Shown here: positions 1 through 9,965 of the stretch, one piece after another
How positions within the stretch are numbered: the first letter of the stretch is position 1
Layout: each line of letters begins with the position of its first letter
Source of the DNA: Trametopsis cervina
Taxonomy: Eukaryota; Basidiomycota; Agaricomycetes; Polyporales; Irpicaceae
Direction: 5' to 3'
DNA length: 64,000 nt
Assembly (NCBI GenBank): GCA_022385755.1
Contig: MU278350.1
Span: 1,192,905 to 1,256,904, forward strand
The notes under the pieces: generated by a model
Databases searched by the model: none
What the model was told of the DNA's origin: nothing
What the model saw: only the letters and a program-made list of their open reading frames with translations
Position numbers and translations under genes: made by a program

Positions 1-475
1 CGATTTGACAAGACGGAGAATCGTCTGTTCTGGCTTGGAGACGGTATGTCATACGCCGAGAAGACACTCACTGGCGACAGTACGTGAACCTCGCTTTTCA
101 ATCTGAAGATATATGTTTGACGTCTGTGATCTATCAGGAGCGTGGTATATTAACCCTGACTACGTGGATTCTCCTCCGATTCCCTCGAAATTTGGACAAC
201 CCCCTGTTTGAGACTGGATCCTCGACTCCCTCACGGATACGCTTTGGATTTTCAGCTGTTTCTCGTGATTATATAGCTCCCGGCATGTGTACTTACCACC
301 TCTAGTGTACTACAACAGGGTAACAAGCTATACTTTCAGGAGGCTTTCGTGTGTAGATGGTCAACGACGACGTTCGATGATGATGACATTCTGATGCTAT
401 GACAAAAACAGGATTACAAGAGCTCGGCGAGCTCGCTACAAATACAGCGACGGCTTATTGTTGGACACGACTGGT
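1..475. other. Window edge, no firm gene
   Basis: The first 43 bases are open on the + strand and end in a good donor (gtatgt at 44-49), so this could be the 3' end of a gene cut by the window edge. The reading frame closes soon after a possible acceptor near 81, and no family is recognisable. The rest looks like the 3' flank between that gene and the minus-strand TUDOR gene. Confidence 0.3.
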
Positions 476-891
476 TTATGCCTTGCCGACGATGTTCTTC
501 TCCTGCAGACAGGAGCAATGTCAGTCAATGCATACTCGGAGGCCAAATCTTCGGAATCTCTAACCTGGTACTCGGTGGTCTTTCCGGTATTGTCGTTCTT
601 GATAGTGTAGCGAGAGCTCTGAGGCAGTATACGTATCAGCATGCGCTCGTTCACTTCATAATGTAAAACGCACTCCGTCCTCGGCCTCACTGATCTTCTG
701 GATTACTCCAGTAGAGTGGGAGACATTGTCGCTATCACCTGTACTCATATGTTAGTGGCTTACTTTGACATTGTAGTGTTATAGCGTACCGCCAATAGGG
801 CGATATTCCACCTTGTCGCCTTCCTAAGCTGAGGCTCAGCACTGATACTAAAGGGAAGTGATGGCCGGGTGCTCACCTTGTAGGACGTCAT
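476..891 (-). CDS. Hva1-like TUDOR domain small protein
   Basis: A small protein of about 64 residues matching the hypervirulence-associated TUDOR domain family (Hva1_TUDOR). The spliced product begins MTSYKEGDKVEYRPIGG, continues with a segment containing SDNVSHSTGVIQKI, and ends with SRYTIKNDNTGKTTEYQ and EKNIVGKA. Five exons of roughly 15, 34, 65, 54 and 27 bases are joined by four GT-AG introns. They add up to an intact frame from ATG at 891 to TAA at 476-478. A TATA box lies about 85 bases upstream of the ATG. The family occurs as single short proteins in many fungi and bacteria. Its function is unclear, and a nucleic-acid or protein-binding beta barrel is inferred from the fold name only. 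The family match rests on the KxGDKVEYRPIGG and Y.IKNDNTGKTTEYQ blocks and is quite convincing. Confidence 0.8.
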
Positions 892-973
892 TGCTTCTGT
901 GGATGTTTGAGATGTGTGTGAGTTAGAGTTGCGTGGGGGTGCTGGTCGAAGATGCTCCGACTCGACTGCAGAG

Positions 974-982
974 CTTATATAC
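974..982 (-). promoter_or_regulatory. TATA box of TUDOR gene
   Basis: The minus strand reads gtatataag here, about 85 bases upstream of the ATG at 891. This is the usual spacing for a TATA element plus a short 5' leader. The leader is followed by a CA-rich stretch ahead of the ATG. Confidence 0.55.
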
Positions 983-1715
983 GGTTTGTGGCAGGCCAAG
1001 ATGTCACTCGTGTCGTCACTGACCTTAGCGAAGGTGAAGCTTTACTCATTACGTGACGCATCATATCGTACTTTGCCGACTGACGAGTAGTGGACACGCT
1101 CGCTCCACTGTCCTTCCAAGCGATGTCCACTGCAATTCTTGATGGCTTTTGTGCCGTGGGAGCCAGAGAGCCCCAGATCGCTTGAGCAAAAGGAGATGTA
1201 GTGTTCCCTTTTACGGAAACGCACCGGCGCCCGATCATAATTTGCAATTGACAGCACCCGTCACTCTTATCGTCCAACTTGGAAGTCGTCCAGCAACGCA
1301 TATCCTTCACAATGGTCAACGTCGGTTGTGAGACCAGTCGTCGACTTGTCACTTTCTCGTTGAGCTCTTCGTCGCTGTGACTACTTCAGGTCCCAGACGG
1401 AGGGTGATATCCTGTGCCAATGGCGCGATCGACAAGTCAAGCCCCCATCACCTTCAATTATATGTTCCGCCCTGATGAATGATCCCCCACTTGGGCGACT
1501 CCTAAGTTCGCACCGCGGACGTTCGACTGCTGCCGCCGGCGGGAGGTACTGCGCAGTATCTCTGCCCAGGTCGTCAAAGCCACCGATGATCGACAAGCTC
1601 TCGTGCCGGTCACCATACAGGGCTAGCCCCAAGCTAGAGCCGTGCGGGGACCCAGGACGGAGGAAGCGCTTATTCCGAACTGAGGCATCCTACATTTATC
1701 CACAGCACTAAATCC

Positions 1716-1722
1716 TATAAAA
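1716..1722 (+). promoter_or_regulatory. TATA box of DUF6533 gene
   Basis: TATAAAA lies 98 bases before the ATG at 1814, at the spacing seen for several other genes in this window. Confidence 0.5.
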
Positions 1723-1813
1723 CTGAACAAGCCGTGATTCTGCATCTCGTTGGTGTCCCCTCTCCCTGCGTCCGCACACCGCCAGATGCCACTCTTGCCT
1801 GAGAGGCTTCTCT

Positions 1814-3611
1814 ATGTCCGTGTCGCCTCACAATGACGTGGGTTTTGCTCAAAGTTGGTGAGTGCGACGGTTACAGCACTGATGGGATATACTTCTGACG
1901 CTTCCGCCGAAGGTATTCGGAACAATACGTCGATACAGCTCTCATAGGTACTGTACTCCCCCATTTTCATGAGATAGGCGTTCAAAACTGACCGACACAC
2001 TCAAACCACACAGCTCTGCTTCTGTACGACTATGTCCTCACCTTGCGACGCGAGATCGTTACTATCTGGTGTCGCAAGTTCCGGGCAGCAAGCTATTTGT
2101 TCCTAGCCAACCGTTACCTCGCACTCTTCTACGGTCTTTTACTGATACTCACAGACCAAACGCACAGTCCAACGGTACGTTGCTACAGCTCATTTATGCA
2201 ATATGGATCCTCCTAAGCGTTGATGGGCCACATTTTGATATTAGAAGTACGTCCGACAGATATTGATGCGCACCTTCGCAGTTCCACTAACACATCTCAC
2301 TCAGCTGTATTGTCACTGCGCGCATGTTTCAAGCAACGAGCGACCTCCTAACCATTATTTTCGGACGTATGTATCACTTCCGCCCCTATCTTATCCTCTA
2401 CTCACTATGCGCAGTCTTTTCAGCATTACGTGTCTACGCTATTTGGAACCGTTCCCGGGTCCTTTTCACCGTCATTATGTGTATTAACCTTATACCCGTA
2501 GCCACGAACATCGTACGTCCCTCCCCCTCTCCAAACTCTGAGACAATTCGACTAAACGAAATTAACTGCAGTACATGCATACCCAAGACCGATTCACCGA
2601 GAGAGTATTATCCTTCGCTACAGTATGTGTATCGACAACCGTCATGCCTCACCTCTTGCGTAATAAGTAAGCCCTCCGTACAATTCGGAGTGGGATGCAT
2701 GGATTGACCGATCAACCGCCCACAGCCTAATACGAGCAACGCGCATTGTGATCATGTTCAGTGACGGCATCGTCATCTTCTGTACATGGTGGAAGACGAC
2801 CGGAATACGCCAGGATGCCTCCTCGGCACATGTCAAAATCACGCTCACCCGCCTCCTCTTACGCGATGGTACGGGTGTTCCTCCTCTTCAGTCTTTTTGC
2901 ATTATGCTGACATTGACTCTTTAGGGACTGTTTTCTTCCTGTACGTCAGACTGGGAAAGTATCGTCATAGATAAACTGACAAGGGGACTACAGCGCCCTC
3001 CTCGGGCTCAACATGTTTCAAGTTATCCTTGTGGAAACAGCGGTGCGTTCTCACCTCACTTCGGTCTCCTTCCATCTCTGACTATGCTCCGCCCATACCA
3101 GGAAGTTCCCGGATACATGATGGCCCCCATGAACGTGTACGTCCCCTTTCGCTACTCACATTGTACAGTAAGCTAACACTCACCGCGATTGATTCATCCT
3201 TCCACACAGCCTCACCCCCGTCCTCATCTCCCACTTTATGCTCGACCTCCGGGAAATAGGACACGATGTCCCTGAACCCATGGACGACTTTTCGTATTTC
3301 GCAGGCCATGTCTTCCACACCACAGATGATGATGATGACGACTCCGCCCAGAAACACGACATGGAGTCGCCTCGGGTGCACGATGGCTATAATAACTTTG
3401 AGCGATTGAAGATGGAGGGAAGAGGGAGGGCAACAGATGATGGCGCGTCGGTAGAGATGAAGTTTGTCAGTTCAGTACCGGATATCGTTGAGGTAAGTCC
3501 AGGTTGTTAGTCAGTGTGAAACTTGGTGAAGCTTATCGGAATGATATTTAGCTACCCCGCCTTGAACTCTCGGATCGGACGTTGGAACTACCTACGTTGT
3601 GTGTGCTGTAG
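1814..3611 (+). CDS. DUF6533 multi-pass membrane protein
   Basis: A multi-exon integral membrane protein of the DUF6533 family, which is widespread and expanded in Agaricomycetes. After splicing, the N-terminal signature reads LLLYDYVLTLRREIVTIW followed by FLANRYLALFYGLLLIL, which is the DUF6533 motif. Later exons give further helices: SALRVYAIWNRSRVLFTVI, then RIVIMFSDGIVIFCTWW, then VFFLALLGLNMFQVILV, and a final helix beginning LTPVLISHFMLDLRE. A hydrophilic tail with an Asp run (TTDDDDDDSAQ) follows. The ATG at 1814 gives MSVSPHNDVGFAQSWYSEQYVDTALIG before the first motif. The stop depends on the last intron (3493-3551). If that intron is retained, the protein ends at 3510 instead. The function of the family is unknown, and a role in sensing or transport at a membrane is only inference. 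It converges with MIM1. Confidence 0.85.
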
Positions 3612-3843
3612 GATTTATACGATGTAATTGTTTCCGAGGATGGATTGTAGATGCTGTAGGATGCGTGAGGTATAATAAATCAGGAAACCTAATATATCAT
3701 GTTCACCTAACTTCTTTGTTCCCACCCACTGATGCTAAGAAATAACACTTGAATGCCCCCAACGCTCAAGGATATAACAGAGCAATAAATATCGCATTAA
3801 GTATTGCCCGTTACCTACGTCTAAGCACATCCCAAGCTAACAA

Positions 3844-5032
3844 TCACAGCTGGACCTTATACTTCGGCTGCTGACCTGACCCCACCGCCTGCGTCCGTGC
3901 CCGCACGCCCACATTCGTTGCTATATTCTTACCAGGGACCTTCCACCCCAACCACCCCACCAACACGTTCTTGGCGAATATTTCGCCGAACCCAAGCATC
4001 ACGCCGTTCACAAACGGCAGCAGTAGGTTGATCGCAAGGCTGGACGCGACAGCCAGTACGCGCGTGCGCGTAGACAGCCGCGAGTCGAACGCGGCTGCGG
4101 TAGCAGAGACAGGCTTGTCGTGTGCATGGTGCCCGGCGTGTGTTGTTTGGTGCGAGGAGCGGTGGTGTTGCTCAAGTTGATGTGAGGATGAAATGGGAGA
4201 GTGGATATCCGATGGAATGGTCATAGACGGGAACGAGGAGGTCATATCTGACGGGATCTCTTCCCACTTTTCATGTTTAGAGGAGTCGGGCTCGGAGGTG
4301 GCTCGGCTGTGTGCGTCTGGGGGGCTGTTGGACGCAGAAGGCTCGCCACCAGTCTGATTGGGAACGCGTCCTCTCGTCAGTTCCAGTATTCAGTATATGT
4401 AGAGTGGATACGCACCTGCGCCGTATCGCGCTGCCGTTCTCCGGCTACCAAATCCCTTGCATCTACCACACTCGGACTCGCGCCGCCCTCGGTACCCGCA
4501 TGCACGCTCTCCCACCCACTAACACTCGCTGTACCGCTTGCCGTCCCAGCCCCAGGGGTCTCAAGCCCAGGAATGTTCACCACCCCGCTCAAGCGCATAC
4601 TGCGTCTCCTCTCTTCCAGCACACTGTCCTTCCAGTCTACACCAGCCTTCTCCTTCTCTGCTCGCACTGCCTCCCATTTCGCGCGTTCAGCCTCAGCCTT
4701 CTGACGTTGTTCCGCGGAGCGTGTCCGCCATTCGGCAACATGCTCGTCATATTCGCTCTTCCATTCGTCAATAGGTGAGGGTGCGGAGCCAGCGTCGGTG
4801 GACGCCGTCGGTACGGCTTCCGCTGGCGGTGCAACGGTAGGAGCAGAAGCAGGTGTGGCAGGAGGCTGTGCCGACACCTTGGTGATGTTTACAGGCGAGA
4901 ACGCATCGGATAAAGCAGACTACAATGTGAAGAAAGCAGAGGAACATTGTTATTACATCACACGAAGCATGTCACGGAACTTATACGTACCTGCAATAAA
5001 TCCTCCTCCTCTTTATTCAGATTGTCCGCCAT
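3844..5032 (-). CDS. MIM1: Mitochondrial import protein Mim1 (TOM13 family)
   Basis: Mim1 promotes insertion of alpha-helical proteins into the mitochondrial outer membrane and assembly of Tom20/Tom70-type receptors. The diagnostic C-terminal helix is plain: LAINLLLPFVNGVMLGFGEI, followed by FAKNVLVGWLGWK. This matches the TOM13/Mim1 transmembrane segment with its glycine spacing. Three exons join in frame. A short first exon (MADNLNKEEEDLLQ, ATG at 5032) is followed by a long Ala/Pro-rich exon with a charged coiled-coil-like stretch (YDEHVAEWRTRSAEQRQKA). The last exon holds His-rich sequence and then the helix. The total is about 350 residues, much longer than yeast Mim1, with all the extra length on the cytosolic N-terminal side. 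The region 5033-5363 upstream separates it from the DENND6 gene and presumably holds the promoter. Confidence 0.85.
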
Positions 5033-5363
5033 GTCTATGTCTCACAAAATATTCCAGATGCACAGAGAGGGTAGCGCAGATTTTTGAACGGGAGGTCTGC
5101 GGGAGACACGAAGACAAACCGGCTCTGTGCGCGCACCAAGCGTAGTTTGGCACGGGAAGGCGGCGATTCGATGGCGCTGGTATGGCGTTCATTTGGGGCA
5201 ATTGTCCCATCACGTGGTTCGCGACGACGCGACGCGTGAAGTGTCCATTTTTGTCGCGCTTGGCTTGCCTGCACTGAGTGGTCGTCATTATGCATTACAT
5301 GCGAATTATGGAGTGGTACGTGTTTCGACAGGGTGTACTCTACATTCGCAACAACACTACATA
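5033..5363. other. MIM1 upstream region
   Basis: 331 bases between the MIM1 start and the stop codon of the next minus-strand gene. A CACGTG hexamer occurs near 5213 (catcacgtggtt). No gene or repeat is seen. Confidence 0.5.
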
Positions 5364-7678
5364 TCAGCCCGATGATGCCGAACCCGTGGGTGAGCCTGCT
5401 CGTGAAATGTTAGGACGAGCAGACTGCAACCTCGCACTCCTTGGCAGAAGTGCGCTGGAAGGTGGTTCGGACAGCACCCTATTTACGACCTCTTCCTGTG
5501 CGGCGAGCCACAGCCCGAACGCCCGGGTCCTCAGCCATTTCTCATAAAAGTCCTTCCGTTTGCTTGAACTCTTGAACGGCAGCGGTGATCCGTTCGTCTT
5601 TAATGATGCAAAGAATGCATTTTCGTTGAAGGGCTTGAGTCGAGGGGGGGCAAAGGGAGTGGGTACTCCAAGGGATTGGTTGAACGCTAGGGGAAGGGTC
5701 AAAGCTTTCCGATTCTGAGGACCAGTGAATGCGGCTGTGGAAGGCGTTGGAGAAGGTGTTGTTGACCGATCCGCATGGGTAGGTATCAATGTGTTGAGAT
5801 ACCGTTGTAGCGGGACAAGGAAGGCCGTGGTACGAGAAACAAAATGAATGCGCAACGCCTCCGTGGCCTCCAGTTCTTGGTATCCCTGTCAGTCTAACTG
5901 GATGGAAACGCCGTGAAAACACGTACTCGCTCGCTCATCACCTTGGCAGGCCTGTTCGAGTCTTTTCAGAAGGATGGAGTCCTTGCTGATGTGTCGCTTG
6001 TGTGTCTTTGTAGTCCATCCTGGAGCGGGCCCTACACTAATATCTACCGTGTTCTGTGCCACCTTCTTTCTGCATCGGCTATTAGCTGGAACGAGATAGA
6101 ACTAATGTTGCGCTTACTTCGGTGAACCAAGACTTAGAATGTGAGGCCAATGTGTACACGCACGTTCAAAGAAAGGATTCGTTACACCAAGCAAGAGCCC
6201 TGGCTGCGGGGGGCGAGGATTCACCAGAGCATTATGATCGGCGTCGTGTATTGTAAAGAAGGGGCGGAAGTCTCCTGCCAGCGGTATCTGAATTGAGGGT
6301 TATTATCTGCCAGCGCTGAACATGACCAGTAACATACTGGGTGGAGAAGACTTCGCAGCCACCATACGACTTGACTGGTTACAGCTGCCGACTGTCCGTA
6401 TATCATTATGGGTTCACATAGTATAAGGCACTCCCAGATAGACCAAAGATTCGACACACACGCCTCAAGAGCAGCAAGGACGGGTGGATGTTGAGGCGCC
6501 AATGTGGCAACGATCTAATGTTAACCAAATAATTTTTCTAAGCACTGGCACATCGCATCGATATCGACACAGTAAAAACTCACATGAATGCTCGAATCAT
6601 CTTTTTCGGTTGCCCCTGTGCGATGGGTGGATTGTTGTGCGTCATGTGAGCTTGGCAAATCCGTTAAGAAGACGTATCCGAGGAAGCCCAGCTCGAGTGT
6701 AGACGAGGGATCAGGATCTGGCCTTCTTTTGTTCAATTAGACCAGTTCATGTAAATCACTTGAAACCCGTTACCAATTCGCTATGTTATGACAGGCAACT
6801 TCGACCATGGGTCCGCCGTGTGCGAGAAACTCTTGGCCGAGGTAGGACAACAGGGTATAGAATAATGCTGGGTATGCGTATTGAGTTAATATAACCAATG
6901 AACGCTGACATGACAAGAGACATGAGTAACGACACATTAGTGAAGGTTGTGTCGTACTTGTTGGTATCCACGCTTTGATGTGGGATCTCTTCTCTGGGTG
7001 AAATATGAGAAACCATAGATGAAGCCATCTGGATCTGCTGCTGGTATAACAGTGCCCAGCGTACTTTTCGCCAAGCTTTCAGGACACCGTATCCTGAAAG
7101 AATGAGTATACGACCCTGATTCGGTCTGAGGTGAATCCGGAAATGCGGAGAAAGCGCTGCACATACACGTTAGATTCAAACACACAAATATACAGGTCGA
7201 CTGACATATTTGACTCCTCCGCAGCGTTGAGTTTGAGTGGAGGATATATACTGGAAACCTTCGGACCATAGTCAAGATCGAAGTCAACTGTGCACGCGAC
7301 CCATGGTCAATTGAGTGTATGAGCCTGAATTGGCTACACACCTATTGCTAGAGAGAGTATCCATCGTCTCAGCTTCCTGACTTTTTCGACTTCCATCGAA
7401 ATGGTGCTGAGGTCGTCCGAGGCTGACTCCGCTGCATTCTGTGGTCGTGTCAAGCGGGGTAGAGTGTTCGAACGGGAGAGTCTGCGTGGAGCTTCCTTGG
7501 GAGAATCAATGAGAAGATTCGGGTTGGAAGGTGACTTGAACGGCGTCTTCTCCTCCCCGCGCACAATAGATATGACAGACGGTCTGCGAGGAGGGTTATA
7601 CCTGCTAGTAGTACTGGATCGTACCGATCCGGATTTTCTCGAGAGGATAGATAGGCCAATGTCTCCCTCCTCAGACAT
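5364..7678 (-). CDS. DENND6/FAM116-family DENN domain Rab GEF
   Basis: A DENN-domain protein of the DENND6 (FAM116) type. These act as guanine nucleotide exchange factors for Rab GTPases in endosomal and vesicle traffic. The start MSEEGDIGLSILSRKSG (ATG at 7678) leads a Ser/Arg-rich N-terminus, then EVEKVRKLRRWIL and a stretch including YPPLKLNAAEESNM. Next come the upstream DENN blocks DPDGFIYGFSYFTQRRDPTS and EFLAHGGPMVEVACHN. The core reads LWSIWECLILCEPIMIYGQS, then GDFRPFFTIHDADHNAL, then LLLGVTNPFFERACTHWP. This order is characteristic of DENND6. The C-terminal part gives EATEALRIHFVSRTTAFLVP followed by LQRYLNTLIP, and ends with a short helix (FYEKWLRTRAFGLWLAAQEE). At least seven introns are implied. 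Exon edges in 5900-6940 were placed by eye and may shift slightly. Confidence 0.85.
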
Positions 7679-8593
7679 CCTTTGTCCACCCAGAACAGCG
7701 CAAAAAAACGCGATAATAAAGGAGAGTCGGATGCCTGTAGGCAATAGTGCACCAGGATAAGAGCAATGTGGCAACCAGTTGCGTACACAACTCGCAGGTG
7801 ATTGGCTGATGCCGGGGAGAGTGAATGATCGGCTGCGGAGTTTGAACTGTCTGTGTCGATCCCTTGAACGTGAGATCAGAATCTTCGCTGTGGCCACTTT
7901 GTCGAAAATCCTTTAACAACATGATTGTCTGCAAAAAAAAAGGCACAAAGAAACGATTAAGCTACAGGCACTCGTTGTTTCTCCTTCCTTGTCGGTTCCG
8001 GCCTACTAATGTTCCAGTCTACAACCAGGCCACAGTCACCACTAGAACACCGCCCAAAGACACGTCGTATCCTATGCATGTCGGGCGACCCGAGCGTTTC
8101 GGGTCTCGCGGCATGAGTCCGATTGTCTATTTGCCTCATGCATAGTTCAAGTTGCTTCTCGGTATCCATACGGGACCACACGAGGAGTGAGTGTACCAAT
8201 CACAATCCTGACATTCGCTGGCTATTGTCTTGGCAAACTCACCTTGTATTTCGCGTCATAAATGATGAACTGGCGATTATTCGGTGATATAGTATCGAAA
8301 ATGTTCATTTAGGAAAGCATTATGGTTCAACCCAATGGTGGCCGGGCGGTCGTACTTGACCGTCACTGTTGACATTTCGCGATCGGTAGATGAATCATCC
8401 AAGAAGTAGTTACTAACGCTGTTCACGCTCTTGTTTCTGCTCTTTGTCAGCAACCACAGTGAGCCGCGCTCAAGGTGTGGCTCAATACGCGAGCAAGTAT
8501 AAGTAGGATGCCTGGGTCGCCGTTCATGTTGCATCCACAGACTTCAGCTCTCTGATCTTCGATAGCGTTTTTATCCTTCTCACAAATTTCAAC
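7679..8593. other. Divergent intergenic region
   Basis: 915 bases between the start of the DENN gene and the start of the short-chain dehydrogenase gene. On the minus strand a start at about 8312 gives MNIFDTISPNNRQFIIYDAK and a possible donor, but the frame closes soon after and nothing is recognisable. A TATA box for the dehydrogenase lies at its right end. Confidence 0.4.
8498..8503 (+). promoter_or_regulatory. TATA-like box of SDR gene
   Basis: TATAAG, 96 bases before the ATG at 8594, is at the same spacing as other promoters in the window. Confidence 0.45.
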
Positions 8594-9747
8594 ATGCCGT
8601 CATACGTTGTAACCGGTGCATCTCGCGGTCTCGGCGTAAGTACACTGCATTAATGCGAACTTACGTCTATAAACTAAACTTCGATCCCGCAGTACGCCAT
8701 CGTCCAACAGTTGGTTGGTGACCTATCCATTCGGCTTGCAACAATACTAAATATTATTGCCCAGACCAAAAATTCCGACAACTTTGTGATTGGCATTGTC
8801 AGGAATCGTAAATCCGTTCTCCCGGGCCTTGAAGGGAAGAAGAATCTCCACATTATAGAGGCTGACATCACAGACCGTATCGCTATCGAGGTGAGTTGTC
8901 CGTTTTCCCTCAAATTACACTCTCACGGCGGTAACTCAACAATTGCACAGCACGCGGCGGAGGAAGTTGCGAAGCTCACGGGAGGTACACTTAACACCTT
9001 AATAAACAATGCCGCGCTTTCCTCTCAAGATCGAGCTGGTTACCAGCTTGATACCTAGTACGTCTGTCAGCATTGTAAACTGATCCTCCTATTGACAGCG
9101 AGTTCAGCCCTGAGCATGAGAAGGACCTTCTTGAGAAGGATTTGCTCGAGAACGTGTGTATTCAACTCTTTTGTCCCAATTAGAACTCCCTCGCTTACAC
9201 ACTCACTTGGTTTCTAGTTCAGAGTAAACGTGGTTGGCGTTGTTCATACCATCAACGCGTTTTTGCCGCTGGTCCGCGCTGCAGCCGCGGCCTCTGGCTC
9301 TGCAAAGGTTGTTACTCTGAACACGGGGGTTGCTGACATCGAATTTACGGTTAAAGGCGAACTGGCCTTGAGTCCCTCTTACGCTATATCCAAGACCGCC
9401 TTGCTTATGGCTGTTGCCAAGTACTCGATTACATACAAGAAAGAAGGTATCATATTCTTTTCCATCTCCCCAGGACTTGTCAACACAGCCACCAAGCCCC
9501 GTAGGTGTAAAATGTTATTTGGCGAAAGTAAGGCCACTCATACCGTTTTTACTGCATAGCGACTCCGGAGGATCTTCAAATGTTTGCTACTTTCGCGAAA
9601 GGGTTCAAGAAGGCCAGCCCCAATTGGGATGGTAACCCAATCACTCCGGAGGAGTCGGCCCAAAAAGTCTTGAGCGTTGTGGAGGGTCTCACGAGCAAGG
9701 ATAACGGGGCATTCCTCTCTCATCACGGTAACAAAGAGTGGCTGTAA
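8594..9747 (+). CDS. Short-chain dehydrogenase/reductase
   Basis: A classical NAD(P)-dependent SDR with a Rossmann fold. The first exon reads MPSYVVTGASRGLG, carrying the TGxxxGxG cofactor motif. Later exons give a central LNTLINNAALSS (the NNA motif), the helix region FRVNVVGVVHTINAFLPLVR, and SPSYAISKTALLMAVAKYS with the catalytic YxxxK. The segment FSISPGLVNTAT follows, typical of the substrate loop after strand 6. The C-terminus is EGLTSKDNGAFLSHHGNKEWL, with TAA at 9745-9747. About six introns of 45-75 bases break the gene. The protein is about 250 residues, the usual size. It resembles fungal cytosolic SDRs acting on small carbonyl or alcohol substrates. The substrate cannot be read from the sequence, and no biosynthetic partners lie next to it. 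Confidence 0.88.
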
Positions 9748-9965
9748 ATTCCCGGGATTCCCCCTCTTGTAGCTACGATATCAAGGATATATGAATAGGT
9801 GCGAAGCGATAAAAATGATATGTATGTTGTTGTGTAGCAATGTGTAGTCTCTACGATCGCAAATCACGAGCCTACCGCTGTGACGCTCCGTGACGCTACG
9901 CGTTTTCGTCACGCATCACCGGTAGGATAGAAAGACGACCTGCCTTGGTGCCCACTTCTCATAAG

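Larger units (their letters stand above)
892..1813. other. Intergenic, divergent promoters
   Basis: This lies between the start of the minus-strand TUDOR gene and the start of the plus-strand DUF6533 gene. It carries one TATA box for each. Open frames at about 975-1350 and 1381-1630 on the minus strand show no recognisable domain and no convincing splice pattern, so no gene is called. Confidence 0.5.

Noticed and set aside
975..1352. A 125-residue open frame on the minus strand
   Set aside because: It overlaps the TATA box and leader of the TUDOR gene and shows no recognisable motif.
8000..8540. Minus-strand gene beginning MSTVTVKYDRPATIGLNHNA or MNIFDTISPNNRQF
   Set aside because: Both frames stop quickly, and the only introns that extend them are very short and lead to text with no conserved look.
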